From: Bombardia bombarda
Lineage: Eukaryota > Ascomycota > Sordariomycetes > Sordariales > Lasiosphaeriaceae
Direction of reading: 5' to 3'
Length of the DNA: 64,000 bases
Assembly (NCBI GenBank): GCA_030512295.1
Contig: JAULSR010000001.1
Location: 9,695,001-9,759,000 of the forward strand
Under the pieces are notes generated by a model. The model did not search any database. It was not told the DNA's origin and was given only the letters and a program-made list of their open reading frames with translations. Made by a program: the position numbers and the translations under genes. Shown here one piece after another: positions 20,787 through 30,998 of this stretch. The first letter of the stretch is position 1. Every line of letters starts with the position of its first letter.

Positions 20787-23424
20787 GTTTGCGGTTGTTT
20801 TTTGGGGTTTAGCGGGGGTGATTGAAGATGTCCGGTCGAGGTGCAAAGCGCTGAACTTTCGCGACACCCGTAAATCTTGTCGGTGGACAGAAGTCTTGGC
20901 ACCGCACGGGCGTTCGGGGGATTAGGGCTCATGGCCCTCGTCAAGCTCAAGAGTGGCACTGTAGTACTACCCTAACCCTAAAACTCGCTATTGTGATTTT
21001 CCCCCTCGCCCCACTATTGGAACTTTGAACTTGCTTAGCTCGCCCTTTCCGCTCCAATCTGCTCCAATCCTGTGGACCACTGAACACTGATGGAATCAAT
21101 CCCTAGGATACTCCAAGTTGCAGTGCATTCAAGTTGCAGATTTCTCAGCTTGCCGGTTCTCCCGGCCAAGGGGTCTTGTATCAGAGTTTTAACATTCTAT
21201 CACCATGCATTTTATCTCCCGAACCTGTCAAACAAGCGAGGAAGGAATTATCCCAGCTTTGCTCAACGCTCCATGTGATCCGTCAGGCGCGTTGGCGCGT
21301 TGTGACGAAGTATATAGGTATATATACGCCCATGGACTCCCCTAGTCAAGCCTCGCGGTTGCTTTCTCCACAGTCAACACGCACTCCATTCACCACAGTG
21401 CCCTGGGCACTCTTGGAGTGCTTGACGAAGACGGCATCCTTGGCTTATTTCTCTACCAGGACTAAACACAACTCACCCTTTCCAATTTCAAATCTGGCAG
21501 AGCTGAGGGTGTGCTCTACCCCGCCATGGGTTCCAGCTGTGTCTTAACAAATGCACCCCTGGAGGATTCGGCCTGGTGCCCAAGAGGTTGCATTCTGGCC
21601 CGAGGCAAGACGACCCAAGGAAGAATTCGGCAGCACCCGTCTTCTGCAGTCTCTGTTTAAGTCTCAGGTGGTTCGCAGACAGCCGCTTTTGGTCTCACAG
21701 CCATGTGCAATCGCATGACCACAAAGACAAAGCGATTCAAGATTCTGCTATGCGGCCCCGTATAAGGTCGGAAAACGAGATCGGCCATTCGAACTTCTAA
21801 AGGTCTAGTGCCATGAGCTCATGTGTCTCAACACACCAACGTGGGGGTTTGTGTTCGTTGACCATGTTCCCTGGCCCCCTTTCAACACCAGAATAAAGAC
21901 AGGCCGTAGCTATGCGACCGGCGAGCATTTGAACTTCCCCAGAGAAACCTTTCTCTTTTGCAATACACGATCCAACCTTAATCCATGACGAGGGACATGG
22001 AGCTGCGCAATGGCCTGACATGGGATGCCCGCCTTTGGCTTGCATGCTATGAGCACGATGTTGTCCACAGTCGTCGGTGAGTTGCATGGGCAGAGAGAGC
22101 GTTCAAGGTAGTTATTATTGTCCAATAACCCCTGCGAGCAGTAAGTGAGTAGGCCAACAAGGAGCAGGCAAGTCCGAGCCTCAAAGAGAGGCCGTGAGGC
22201 GAGGAATCGCGGCAAAGCAACTCGACGTCGTTGGTGTTGTTAGCGCTGTTGGCGCAAATGATTGATCTCCCGCAGACAATCAAGTCACCCATCACTACCA
22301 GTAACTATCCACAAAGTTGATAGTTGATCTTGATCGTCGAGCCGCCTGGGCATCGCGCTTGTTAAACCCGAATGATTGGCGAGCGAGACGGGATATTTCC
22401 GCGACTTTCAGATCATCGAATCCGTGTGGTCAGGTCGTGTGGAAGCGCGCGAGCGGAATCTGCTTGCACGACGAGGGACGGGATCCCGCTCAGGGGCCAA
22501 GGCCGCAGATGTATTCCGCTGCTGCGAACTGTTAACACTCCAGGCTCAGACGACGACCTTTTGGACTGTGAAAGTCGATGATCGCTAACAACATGTACAA
22601 TTTGGGTCCGAGAGATCCTCACAAGGGCTTTTTCAGGGGTCCGGTCTCACGGCAGGGGTCCTACCGCCTGTGGACTTGAGCCTTGGCGCCATCTCTTACA
22701 GGCACCGTTTCATGATCCTAGTTTGATCCTTGCAAACCGCACCTGCACCCCGGGCAATATGATCACGACGTCCATGATGCGCCACAGGGATGGAGGGTTG
22801 ACAGTTCTTCGTCTTGACCCATCGGACGGTTAGTCCTGCCATATTAACTGTCAATATGAGGATAATTTAGGTTCTTACCTGTGCCTCACTCTCAGGTCCA
22901 CCGTAGCCAAAGACCCCTTTATCCAAGTTGGGCAGCCGGTCAACAGATGTACGGCCCTTTCCTCCCAGACATGCACCAGCTGCTTGGTCCATCCCGACCA
23001 AAGCAGCCGTGAAAGCAGGCCTGCACCATACTGAATGAGACCATGAAACTGTAGCGAGGAAGGGCGCGGTAGCCAGGTAGCCCCAACCAGGAACGAGGGT
23101 TGGGTCTGGCGCCTAATAACGCCCTCCTTCCCAGTGAGGCCATCGTGGGGAGAATAATAAGTAGACCGCTCCTCCCTCTTAGCTCCTTCTCTGTTACACC
23201 ACCATCCACCCCTTGGCCTGTTTGTTCACTGGTTATGCTATTGTGAATAGCAACGTTCGTTCTTTTCTTTCCGTCTTATTCTCTCTTTGTTTTGCATACC
23301 TGCTGAGCGGGCTTACATTCTCTTGTTATTGCGAATAACAACCAACTTTTTTCTCTCTCTCTATCTCTGTTCAAACATTGCAAGCCGCGGTAGCTTCGAA
23401 TAACGTTCGTTTCTGTCGGATATC
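20787..23424. other. Intergenic, RPS19 upstream to secreted module protein
   Basis: About 2.6 kb. Apart from the RPS19 promoter element at 20970 and the pyrimidine-rich leader of the next gene (about 23240-23380), I see only short open frames without coding character. No tRNA or repeat family recognised. Confidence 0.5.
20970..20982 (-). promoter_or_regulatory. Telobox-like element upstream of RPS19
   Basis: CCCTAACCCTAAA on the plus strand, that is TTTAGGGTTAGGG on the RPS19 strand, about 185 bases before the RPS19 ATG. TTAGGG-type boxes bound by Tbf1-like Myb proteins are known ribosomal-protein-gene promoter elements in several fungi. An interstitial telomere remnant is the alternative, but two units at a ribosomal protein promoter favour regulation. 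Confidence 0.55.
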
Positions 23425-25547
23425 ATGGCTCCTTCACTCTCTAATCTGCTCTTCTGGGCCGCTGTTGCAACCGCCACTCCGCTTCTGTCTTCCCGAAAGG
23501 TCGACGCGCTCAACGAAGAAGCTACTGCCGAAGCTCAGCAACGGGATAATGGTGCCACTCGCGCTTTCTCCAATGTCCAGATCAAGGCACGTGTTGTCCC
23601 ATGAAGAGAAGAATTTGGGCTTAAACATGGCTACGAGGAAAGGGGAAAAGCCATGTGAAACTAACAGGGGAGAACAACAGACATCGGACGGGAAATGCCT
23701 TTTTGTCGACAAGCTATCGGGCGACTTTCGAGCAAATCTGACCCCGATCCAGATTGCAGAGTGTGGGTCCACCGACGGGCAGGGGTGGGATGTCATCACC
23801 AAGGGAGAGCATATCTCTGGCAACAATGTGATGCTCATCGTGAGCACACTGACCCAGGCCTGTCTCAACTTCGACGATCGTAGGGCCGCGGGAAACCAAG
23901 TTCTGCTGTTCTCCTGTGGCGGCCGAGCTGATGGAGGTTTGTAACTTTTCTAAAGACGTCATTTTCTAACCTGATCTATTTTGACCAGAGGTATTCCTCC
24001 ACCTCTCTTATTTCATGCTGACCCTTTACAGGAGGTGCTATTACCAATTCTCAGGCATTCTCTTTCGATGGTTCTGCCGGTCCGCTTGCTCTCAAGCCCC
24101 AGAATGCTGCTGGCTCTTGCATCACTATCAAGAATAATCTTCTTGATATTGCTGGTTGCAATGCTGGCGACACCAATCAGGCCTTTACTTTTGGCGGTGC
24201 AGTGGCAGCCGGTGGAAATGGGGCCGCCAATGGTGGAAATGAAACCGGCGCCGGTGCCGGTGCTGGAAAAGGTAATAATGAAAATAGGGATGACTCCAAG
24301 AGCACGACGAGCTGCACTAAGAGCACTCGGACTGTGACTGCTACAGTCCCCGCCGACACTTCAGCTCCCGCCAACTCAGCTTCCTCCTCCTCAGTTTCCT
24401 CTGCCTCAGCTTCCTCTTCCTCAGCACTCATTATCACCACTTCCTCATCCTCCCCCTCCTTAGCTTCCTCCTCCTCAGCACTCACCACCACCAGCTCCTC
24501 CTCCCTTGCCACCTCAGCATCTTCCTCTACATCAGGTGCTGACTCTCTGTCAGCTTCTGTTTCTGCGTCAGCTTCTGTCTCTGCTTCCTCTTCTTCCTCT
24601 GTCTCTGCTTCCGTGTCTGCGTCGACTACTGCCTCCTCGTCAAGTGCTGCTTCCGCATCCGCTTCTGCCACTGCCACTCCCGGCTCCGCCCTAGGTAACG
24701 CAGGCAACTCGGCAGCGCAGCCCGACGACAACAACAACGCCGGCGCCGGGAACGGAACCGCAAACGCAGGCGGCAACGCCGCAGTGACCAGCAAGGCCGG
24801 CGGCGGTGCCATTCTGAGCGCGAACCCGACCACGCCAGTTCCAGTTTCGGGCGCCGGTGGCAAGCTGAACCCGACCGCGGCGGCCGAGGCCAACCAGCGC
24901 GACGCCACGGCCACGCGGGCCTTTAGCGACGTCACCCTCCGGGCCTCTAATGGGCAGTGCCTCTTCATCGACCCGACGGCTGGCGACTTCCGGCAGAACT
25001 TGATCCCCGTCTCGCTTGTTGACTGCACGGGTACTCCCAATGAGAAGTTCGATATCATCACGGCCGGCAAGCACAACCAGCCGAACGGAAGGGACCCAGC
25101 CTCCGTGCTGATTGTTAGCTCTTTGGTACGTGTCTTCCTTTTCTTTTTCCCCTAACCAACTCCCTTACAGGGGAGGATGTTAAGAGGAAATGATGGATCT
25201 AGAAACTGACTAAAAATACAGACTCAGGGCTGCATCAGCTTTGATGGCCGTCGCGACGCCAATGACCGGGTCAGACTGTTTTCATGCGGTGGTCGTGCCG
25301 ATGGAGGTAAGATAGCCACTTCCCTCCTCTTTCCCCCTACTTTGCTTGTAAGTCTGTAGATTCTGACTGTTTGTTTACAGAGGGCGAAACCAACGCCGGC
25401 CAACAGTTCCCCTTTATCGGCCAGACGAGCTTCCGCTTTGCGCCTGTGAGCGAAAAGAACCAAACTTGTATCATCCCTGGTGATGGTAAGCTCCTTTCTG
25501 GACCTTGCGTTACTGATGGATCAGAGCTGCTCTCCATCTTTGAGTGA
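23425..25547 (+). CDS. Secreted protein with two copies of one module joined by a Ser-rich stalk
   Basis: Exons 23425-23592, 23681-23936, 24032-25125, 25222-25306, 25381-25547 (589 residues); all phases close, but the first donor (GTTGTC at 23593) is weak and could be misplaced. Signal peptide MAPSLSNLLFWAAVATATP. Module A: ATRAFSNVQIK, SDGKCLFVDKLSGDFRANL, WDVITKGEHISGNNVMLIV, QACLNFDDRRAAGNQVLLFSC, GSCITIKNNLLDIAGCN. Module B repeats it almost line for line: ATRAFSDVTLRASNGQCLFIDPTAGDFRQNL, FDIITAGKHN, VLIVSSLTQGCISFDGRRDANDRVRLFSC, QTCIIPGDGKLLSGPC. Between them lie about 210 residues rich in Ser, Ala, Thr, Gly and Asn, as in O-glycosylated cell-wall stalks. Intron positions are conserved between the modules (after GRADG), which supports duplication. 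The layout suggests a beta-trefoil-like or lectin-like extracellular binding module, but no function is known to me. Confidence 0.78.
24361..24690 (+). repeat. Ser/Ala-rich low-complexity coding repeat
   Basis: Pyrimidine-rich stretch of TCC/TCT/GCT codons coding for runs such as SASASVSASSSSSVSAS in the stalk of the secreted module protein. A length-variable tract of this kind is usual in fungal wall proteins. Confidence 0.8.
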
Positions 25548-26346
25548 GACAATGGTGAGGGGAGAGAACGAGAGTCAGGGTGAGAGAATGGCGGGCAGGT
25601 GAGTCTTTTGCCCTGGGGCTTGCTGCAGGACACAGACTGGGCCTGTCCGTTTTGTGTTGTATGCGAAGGGGTTATGGTTTTTGGTTCCTGTTTTTGGTCT
25701 GCGTTTTCTGAGTTATTGGCGTGCTGGTTCATCATCTTCTTCTAAGCCCTGCCTTTTGTACCATCCAACATGTTTGTTTTTTATTTCTTCCTCTTAACAT
25801 TTTAGAAATGGCATTTACTGGCGATTGGACTCTTCTTATGCGTGTTTGCTTGACGAAATGTTACGAGCTGTAGTAGTACTATTAGTTACAGGAGTTAGTT
25901 ATCAAAAGCGAACATCATTCTAAAATAAAGCTGCAATATGGCTTTCTTTTTCTACATAAGGCAAAGAAGATTGATCATTTTATATGACACAGAATTCGAA
26001 ATGTGAATTATGTCTGATTTTTGATAATGTGGATTTTCTCTATCACAGTGTGGTGTCAAGGACAATAATAGGCAGTTGGGGGGCTTTGTTTGTCTATCAA
26101 ATGACCTGACAGCTGTTCTGAAGCTGCATCCAGGTGGCAGCGCCGGTTAAGCCCGGTAATTCACGCCCCCGCCACCTGGCACCCGACTTTCCCCAGACAA
26201 ACCGTTGGAAGCTCGAAGCTGGCTGACATCATGGTGAAATTTGCAGACGAGTCCCGCTAGGTAAGGTAAGCAGTCCATTTTACCAAGCACCGACCCGCAT
26301 CTCAACCTCGAAAGTCAACCAACGAACAATATCTATCAAAAAGACC
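25548..26346. other. Intergenic, secreted module protein to ISA2
   Basis: About 800 bases: AT-rich 3' flank, then the ISA2 promoter. No gene recognised. Confidence 0.5.
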
Positions 26347-27220
26347 ATGCCGCCCCTCCGCTGCGCGAATGCGCCAGCGACCGCAAGCCTCTTCATCCAG
26401 TTGAGCATGCGCCGTTTCGCCGCCGTCTCCCCCGGCGCCGGCGCTGCTGCCCCCATCCTCGACCTTCTCCTGCCTCTCCGATCCGCTGCTGGCAGCACTC
26501 GCGCATGCTATGCCGCCGCTGGAATTTCGCAGCAACATAGACAATGGAAAGGCCTACAGGCAACAGCCTCATCTAGACCGCAGCGGCCTACGACGGGAGC
26601 AGCTGCCGCCAACGCGGCCGCTGCAGCCAGGCGCGCATTCTTCAGCACGACGCCCGCATCGAGAGCGACCCACGCCGTCTTCAACCCCCAGGTTGACGAG
26701 GAGGGCAAAGAGATGATATTGGCGATCACGCCGCGTGCCGCAAAGGTAAATCATGTACCTCTCCATCTCTCTGCGCATTACCCATTACCAAGCAACTAAC
26801 TAACCACCATCACCTTCACAGCGCCTCACCGACATAATGACCAAAGACAAGAACCCACACCTCGCCTTGCGCATCCAAGTCGAGTCAGGCGGCTGTCACG
26901 GCTTCCAATACCTCATGAAACTCGTCACGCTCCCTCCGACGCTCCCCACTGTATCCGACACGCCTGCCGCCGAAGAGGACCCATCCGCCACTGTCCGCGA
27001 TGACGACACAATATTTACCTACGCAGTCGACGGCGACTCTGCTCCATCAGATCTGACAAGCACCCCCAAGATTATTCTCGACACCCCATCGTTAGAGCTG
27101 TTGAAAGGTAGCAAGGTGGACTTCACCATGGAGTTGATTGGGTCACAGTTCAAGATTGTCGACAATCCTTTGGCGACCTCAAGTTGTGGTTGCGGTACGA
27201 GCTTTGATATCAAGATTTAG
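26347..27220 (+). CDS. ISA2: Mitochondrial iron-sulfur assembly protein ISA2 (A-type scaffold/carrier)
   Basis: Two exons, 26347-26745 and 26822-27220, in phase, 265 residues. The N-terminal 110 residues are basic, Ala/Ser-rich and lack acidic residues, a mitochondrial targeting sequence. Then the A-type core: ILAITPRAAKRLTDIM, LRIQVESGGCHGFQYLMKL with the first ligand Cys, DTPSLELLKGSKVDFTMELIGSQFKI, and the C-terminal SSCGCGTSF with the paired CxC ligands. Works with ISA1 and IBA57 to make 4Fe-4S clusters for aconitase, lipoyl synthase and others. An insert of about 30 residues (LPTVSDTPAAEEDPSATV) between the core strands is common in fungal ISA2 and absent from ISA1, which decides the paralogue. 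Confidence 0.9.
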
Positions 27221-27598
27221 CATAGCAATTCATGGCAAGCAGTGGTTTCATTGAAAGGCAGATTGGGTACCCCGTACATATTTCATTCTCAACATGACTT
27301 GTTAGACAAAGTAGAGAGGCACTAGACTACACTGGCACGATCAAATATTTTATAGCAACAGAATTGGCACGCGTATCATAAAAGGGCATGGATAGAGAGA
27401 GTTCATAGTATTGGGCAGCGTTCTGGCCAGTTACGGAGCACGAGTCTAACGGTGAAATCTGGTGTGGTAGTGCAATAATACCCTCATTTGATTCATTCCC
27501 CCAGCGAGCCGTGGCTTCTGTTAAACGCCGAGCACCCATGCTACCGTCCTGACCGTGAGATATAACCGCATTCCCAAATTCCATTAACAACCACCATT
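27221..27598. other. Short convergent intergenic region
   Basis: About 380 bases between the convergent 3' ends of ISA2 and RPL7; nothing recognised. Confidence 0.5.
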
Positions 27599-28685
27599 CT
27601 AGTTCATCTGTCTGACCAGAGCGTTGATGTGCTCCTCACGGTTACCAAGGTCACCGCCCTCAATGAAGTGCTTGAACTTGCGGGTCTTGAAGCCACCGGT
27701 GGGGTTGCTGAGCTTGAAGGGCCAGAGGAAGTTGGCAGCCTGCTTGAAGTTGGGGCCAACGGTGAAGATCTCGTGGATGAGATCCTCCATACAGATGATG
27801 CCGTACTTGCCGAGGTTCTCCTCAATGATGGAGTTGTCGGTAAGAGCAATGCGCTGCTTGTTGACCTTTCCGTATCCGCGCTTGTAGACAAGCTCCTTGA
27901 CGGTCTTCAGGTTGGGGTAACCATAGGCGACCCACGGCTCGACGACCTTGATCATCTCCATGGTGGCCTTGGTGATGCGAACAAAGACACCGTTGTTGAT
28001 CTGGAGGAGACGGAGAAGTTGCAGGATCTTGCGGGGCTTGGGGGCGATCTTGTTGATACCCTTGATGCGGATCAGGAAGACCAGGTTGGCCTCGGCGGGG
28101 ATGTGGAAGGAGCCATCCTGCTTGGCGGCGCGGGACAGGCGAACCTTCTCACGCTCCTGGTCACGGTACTCCTTGACGTACTTCTCGGCACGCTTGAAGA
28201 TGACGCCACGCTTCTCCTTGTTGGCCTTTTGATACTGTCAGCGGACTGTTCTATGCAGAGGTGATGGTGACAAAAAAGTGATTGCGTATGGTTGAAATCA
28301 GACCCGAAAGATGGATTAAGCAACAGCATCGCCGAGGCTAGTTGACTAATTGTGCTATGCATCATGTTGCCATGGTGGAGGAGAGAGGGGGGATAATAGC
28401 TTACCTTCTTCTTGTTGTCCTGGTTGGCAAGGCGCTCAGCGCGAGCCTTCTCCTGAGACTTGCGCTTCTTCAGGAGGGTCTCAGGGACAAGAATGTCATT
28501 CTGAGTAGGGACGGAACTATGCATTTAGATTAGTCGGTAGTCCAGCATACCGAAGTATGAGGAAGGTAGAGCGCCGGTGGAGAACTGCTGCTCAAGTGCG
28601 ACATTCTCTCATGGCTGACTCGATTTTCCATAAACCTTCGTCAGTGAGGGGCTCTGTTGCTGCCAACAGCATGGAACCACCTCAT
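27599..28685 (-). CDS. RPL7: 60S ribosomal protein L7 (uL30)
   Basis: Exons 28685-28681, 28516-28405, 28225-27599; phases close to 247 residues. Exon 1 is only five bases (ATGAG), completing MSSVPTQNDILVPETLLKKRKSQEKARAERLANQDNKKK, which agrees with fungal uL30 N-termini. An unspliced in-frame ATG (28524) is the alternative start, giving MHSSVPT. The last exon carries FKRAEKYVKEYRDQE, NLVFLIRIKGINKIAPKPRKILQLLRL, WVAYGYPNLKTVKELVYKRGYGKVNKQRIALTDN, GKYGIICMEDLIHEIFTVG, and FLWPFKLSNPTGGFK. Structural protein of the large subunit. The second intron hosts a C/D box snoRNA (28294-28369). Divergent from RPS14. Confidence 0.95.
28294..28369 (-). ncRNA. Intron-encoded C/D box snoRNA, predicted guide for 25S rRNA (snR39/snR39B-type)
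   Basis: Lies in RPL7 intron 2 (28404-28226), same strand. Seen: C box ATGATGC (28365-28359, one mismatch to RTGATGA), D box CTGA (28301-28298) and, touching the D box, the guide CCATCTTTCGGGT (28314-28302). The guide is the exact complement of ACCCGAAAGATGG, part of the highly conserved domain II segment of 25S/28S rRNA (established knowledge, from memory). By the D+5 rule the methylated base is the G of CCCGAAA, the position known as Gm805 in yeast; the adjacent Am807 is guided in yeast by snR39 and snR59, which are themselves hosted in RPL7 introns. The flanks can form a short stem (ATGG with CCAT). C-to-D length is 68 nt, normal for the class. Exact ends are estimated. Confidence 0.82.
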
Positions 28686-29406
28686 CTGACAACAACCCGG
28701 ACAAAAGTCCAAGGAGGAATGCGCACACTGCTTGGATTGAGATGGGACAATGAAGTCTTCCCAGGATTCCGGCAGTGTGGCAATGTTTTTAAGGGAGAAG
28801 ATCTTTCGGCCTTCAATCCCAACACCCCGTGAAACATCTCTCAGTCTGCAAGCTGGTCTGGCCAACGCCTGAAGGAAAGAGGGAGAGTCACTTGGAGGGA
28901 TCGAGCTGGGGCGATGTCTGCTCCATTTCTGAAGGCAGACAAAAGCTCCCAGTGAGAGGACCACGACAATCTGCAGATGCTCGTCAAGTGACACGCGGCG
29001 ATACCATTCCGCAACTAAGCTCAGGGAGAGAACTTGGGGAGGTCATACGTGGTGCCAGACATTTTCGGAGAGGTTGCCGGGTTGTCGAATGGTGTGTTGA
29101 GTACGGTCAGCAGGAAAGTTGCAGATGGAGAGGGAAATTTTTTCTTTATGGGCGTCGAATTTCGGGGAGAGTGGGGCTTGGCCGCGAACAAAAATTCTTA
29201 GGGCTTGAAAAGCTCAAGGATCACCTCCCACCACCGCGCCCCACATTGTGTAGCCCCACACCGCCCAAATCGATAGGGCATTCTTCACCGCACCAAGCGA
29301 GCGAGTCCCGCCCAAAATTTCTAGTAGAAAGTTCGAGCTCGTCCGACTGTTTTGAACCAGACAACCACCAAGAATCCCTCAAGGTAACCGGATCATCACC
29401 GCCAAC
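28686..29406. other. Bidirectional promoter between RPL7 and RPS14
   Basis: About 720 bases between two divergent ribosomal protein genes. No coding signal. It must hold both promoters; I see no perfect telobox like that of RPS19. Confidence 0.6.
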
Positions 29407-30391
29407 ATGCCTCCCAAGAAAGCCCCCCGCCCGGCCGCTGAGAACATCTCTCTCGGTCCCCAGATCAGGTAATTTGGCTCCCGAATTTACCCCCGCTTCT
29501 TGGAACTCAACACTGATATGTCACAGAGAGGGCGAGCTCGTCTTCGGCGGTACGTTTACCAGAATACCCTAACCACCATCCAGCACTGCAACATCGTCGT
29601 TCAGGACATACAGCCACTCCTATGTCGATATTCGAATATTGACGACGATGGTGTTGGAGTGTGGGATGGTGGGGTTAGCGAGTTGCGGTCAGAACTGACT
29701 TTGATATCGTGCAGTCGCCAGAATCTTCGCGTCGTTCAATGACACCTTCGTGTATGTCCCAAGCCCAAACCTCTGACAACCGGGAACCAGAATACTAACA
29801 GTTCAATTTCAGCCACGTCACCGATCTCAGGTTAGTTGCCTGATAACAATTCTACACGGGCCAGGAATGGACACAGGAGGCGCGGGGTACATGGGCGGGC
29901 CTGTGTACCTCTTTCCACTATCTGTTGCCCATCTCCCAGGATACGAATCAAGAAGAAGAAGAACAAGCAAACAACGCTTGACAGTGGTTCAGAGGCTAAC
30001 ATTGGGTGATTCCAGTGGCCGCGAAACCATCTGCCGTGTCACCGGCGGCATGAAGGTCAAGGCCGATCGCGACGAGTCCTCCCCCTACGCCGCTATGTTG
30101 GCCGCTCAGGACGTCGCTGCCCGCTGCAAGGAGCTCGGCATCACTGCCCTCCACATCAAGATCCGTGCCACCGGAGGTATGTTTCAACACTCCCCTCTCT
30201 TCACATTCGACACTCCATACTAACCATTTCCTCCCACAGGTAACGGCACCAAGACTCCTGGCCCCGGTGCCCAGTCTGCTCTCCGTGCCCTCGCCCGCTC
30301 CGGCATGAAGATCGGCCGCATCGAGGACGTGACCCCCACTCCCTCCGATTCTACCCGCCGCAAGGGTGGTCGCCGTGGTCGTCGTCTGTAA
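29407..30391 (+). CDS. RPS14: 40S ribosomal protein S14 (uS11)
   Basis: Six exons 29407-29468, 29527-29549, 29715-29751, 29813-29830, 30016-30176, 30240-30391; phases close to 150 residues. Exons 2 to 4 are only 23, 37 and 18 bases. Sequence: MPPKKAPRPAAENISLGPQI, EGELVFGVARIFASFNDTFVHVTDLSG, GGMKVKADRDESSPYAAMLAAQDVAARCKELG, LHIKIRATGGNGTKTPGPGAQSALRALAR, IEDVTPTPSDSTRRKGGRRGRRL. The basic GRRGRRL tail is the classical uS11 C-terminus, which binds the 18S platform; mutations in the family tail give cryptopleurine or emetine resistance. Confidence 0.96.
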
Positions 30392-30998
30392 ATGTGCAGC
30401 CCACTACTACAGCAACAGCTTTGGTCGTGTGTTGGACGGAAAAGGATTACGGTGCTCATCTGGGTTTCTGTGTGGCGTTGACAACTACGAGGAGAACGGC
30501 TTTATGCCTGGTCTCCAGATGATCTGGCTTGTCATATGTTGCTTTTGGCACTCCTCTACAGCAGATGGTTATGAAAATAAAAAGTCGCCGTCCGCTACAA
30601 AAAAGTAGCCTAAATTTGCTCTATCGTGAAAGCTATAAATCGTGAACACAATGTTACATTGCCTGATCGATATGGTTCATTATCTTCTTGCCTATTCTTG
30701 TCCAAGTTCTGGTCTGGTACTATCATATGCTCTGAATCTCATTACGAAGTAAGTCTCGAGATATCACCTAGGCTCAAGCTATACGCGTGCGTGCAAGTCC
30801 AGCATATCCTTGCATCAAAACATATTAACCGTAAAAGAGGCTATGATTCTCGACTAACCTACCCTAGGTCCATCGTGGCGCAGCACTTTAAAGGCCACCA
30901 GAGACCGTATTGTTTTTGTAGTAATAACATACCAAGCCCAATGCAATAGCGGACTCGGAACCGCCCAGAAATGTCCCAATTACTCCCGAAGCTACTCC
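30392..30998. other. Convergent intergenic, RPS14 / NIP1
   Basis: About 600 bases of 3' flanks; no gene recognised. Confidence 0.5.

Noticed and set aside
20965..20985. Chromosome end or internal telomere
   Set aside because: Only two repeat units within otherwise ordinary gene-bearing DNA; a promoter telobox explains it better.
24177..25076. 299-codon frame antisense to the serine-stalk gene
   Set aside because: Antisense shadow of Ser/Ala codon repeats; its Glu/Ala-rich text is the mirror of TCC/GCT repeats.
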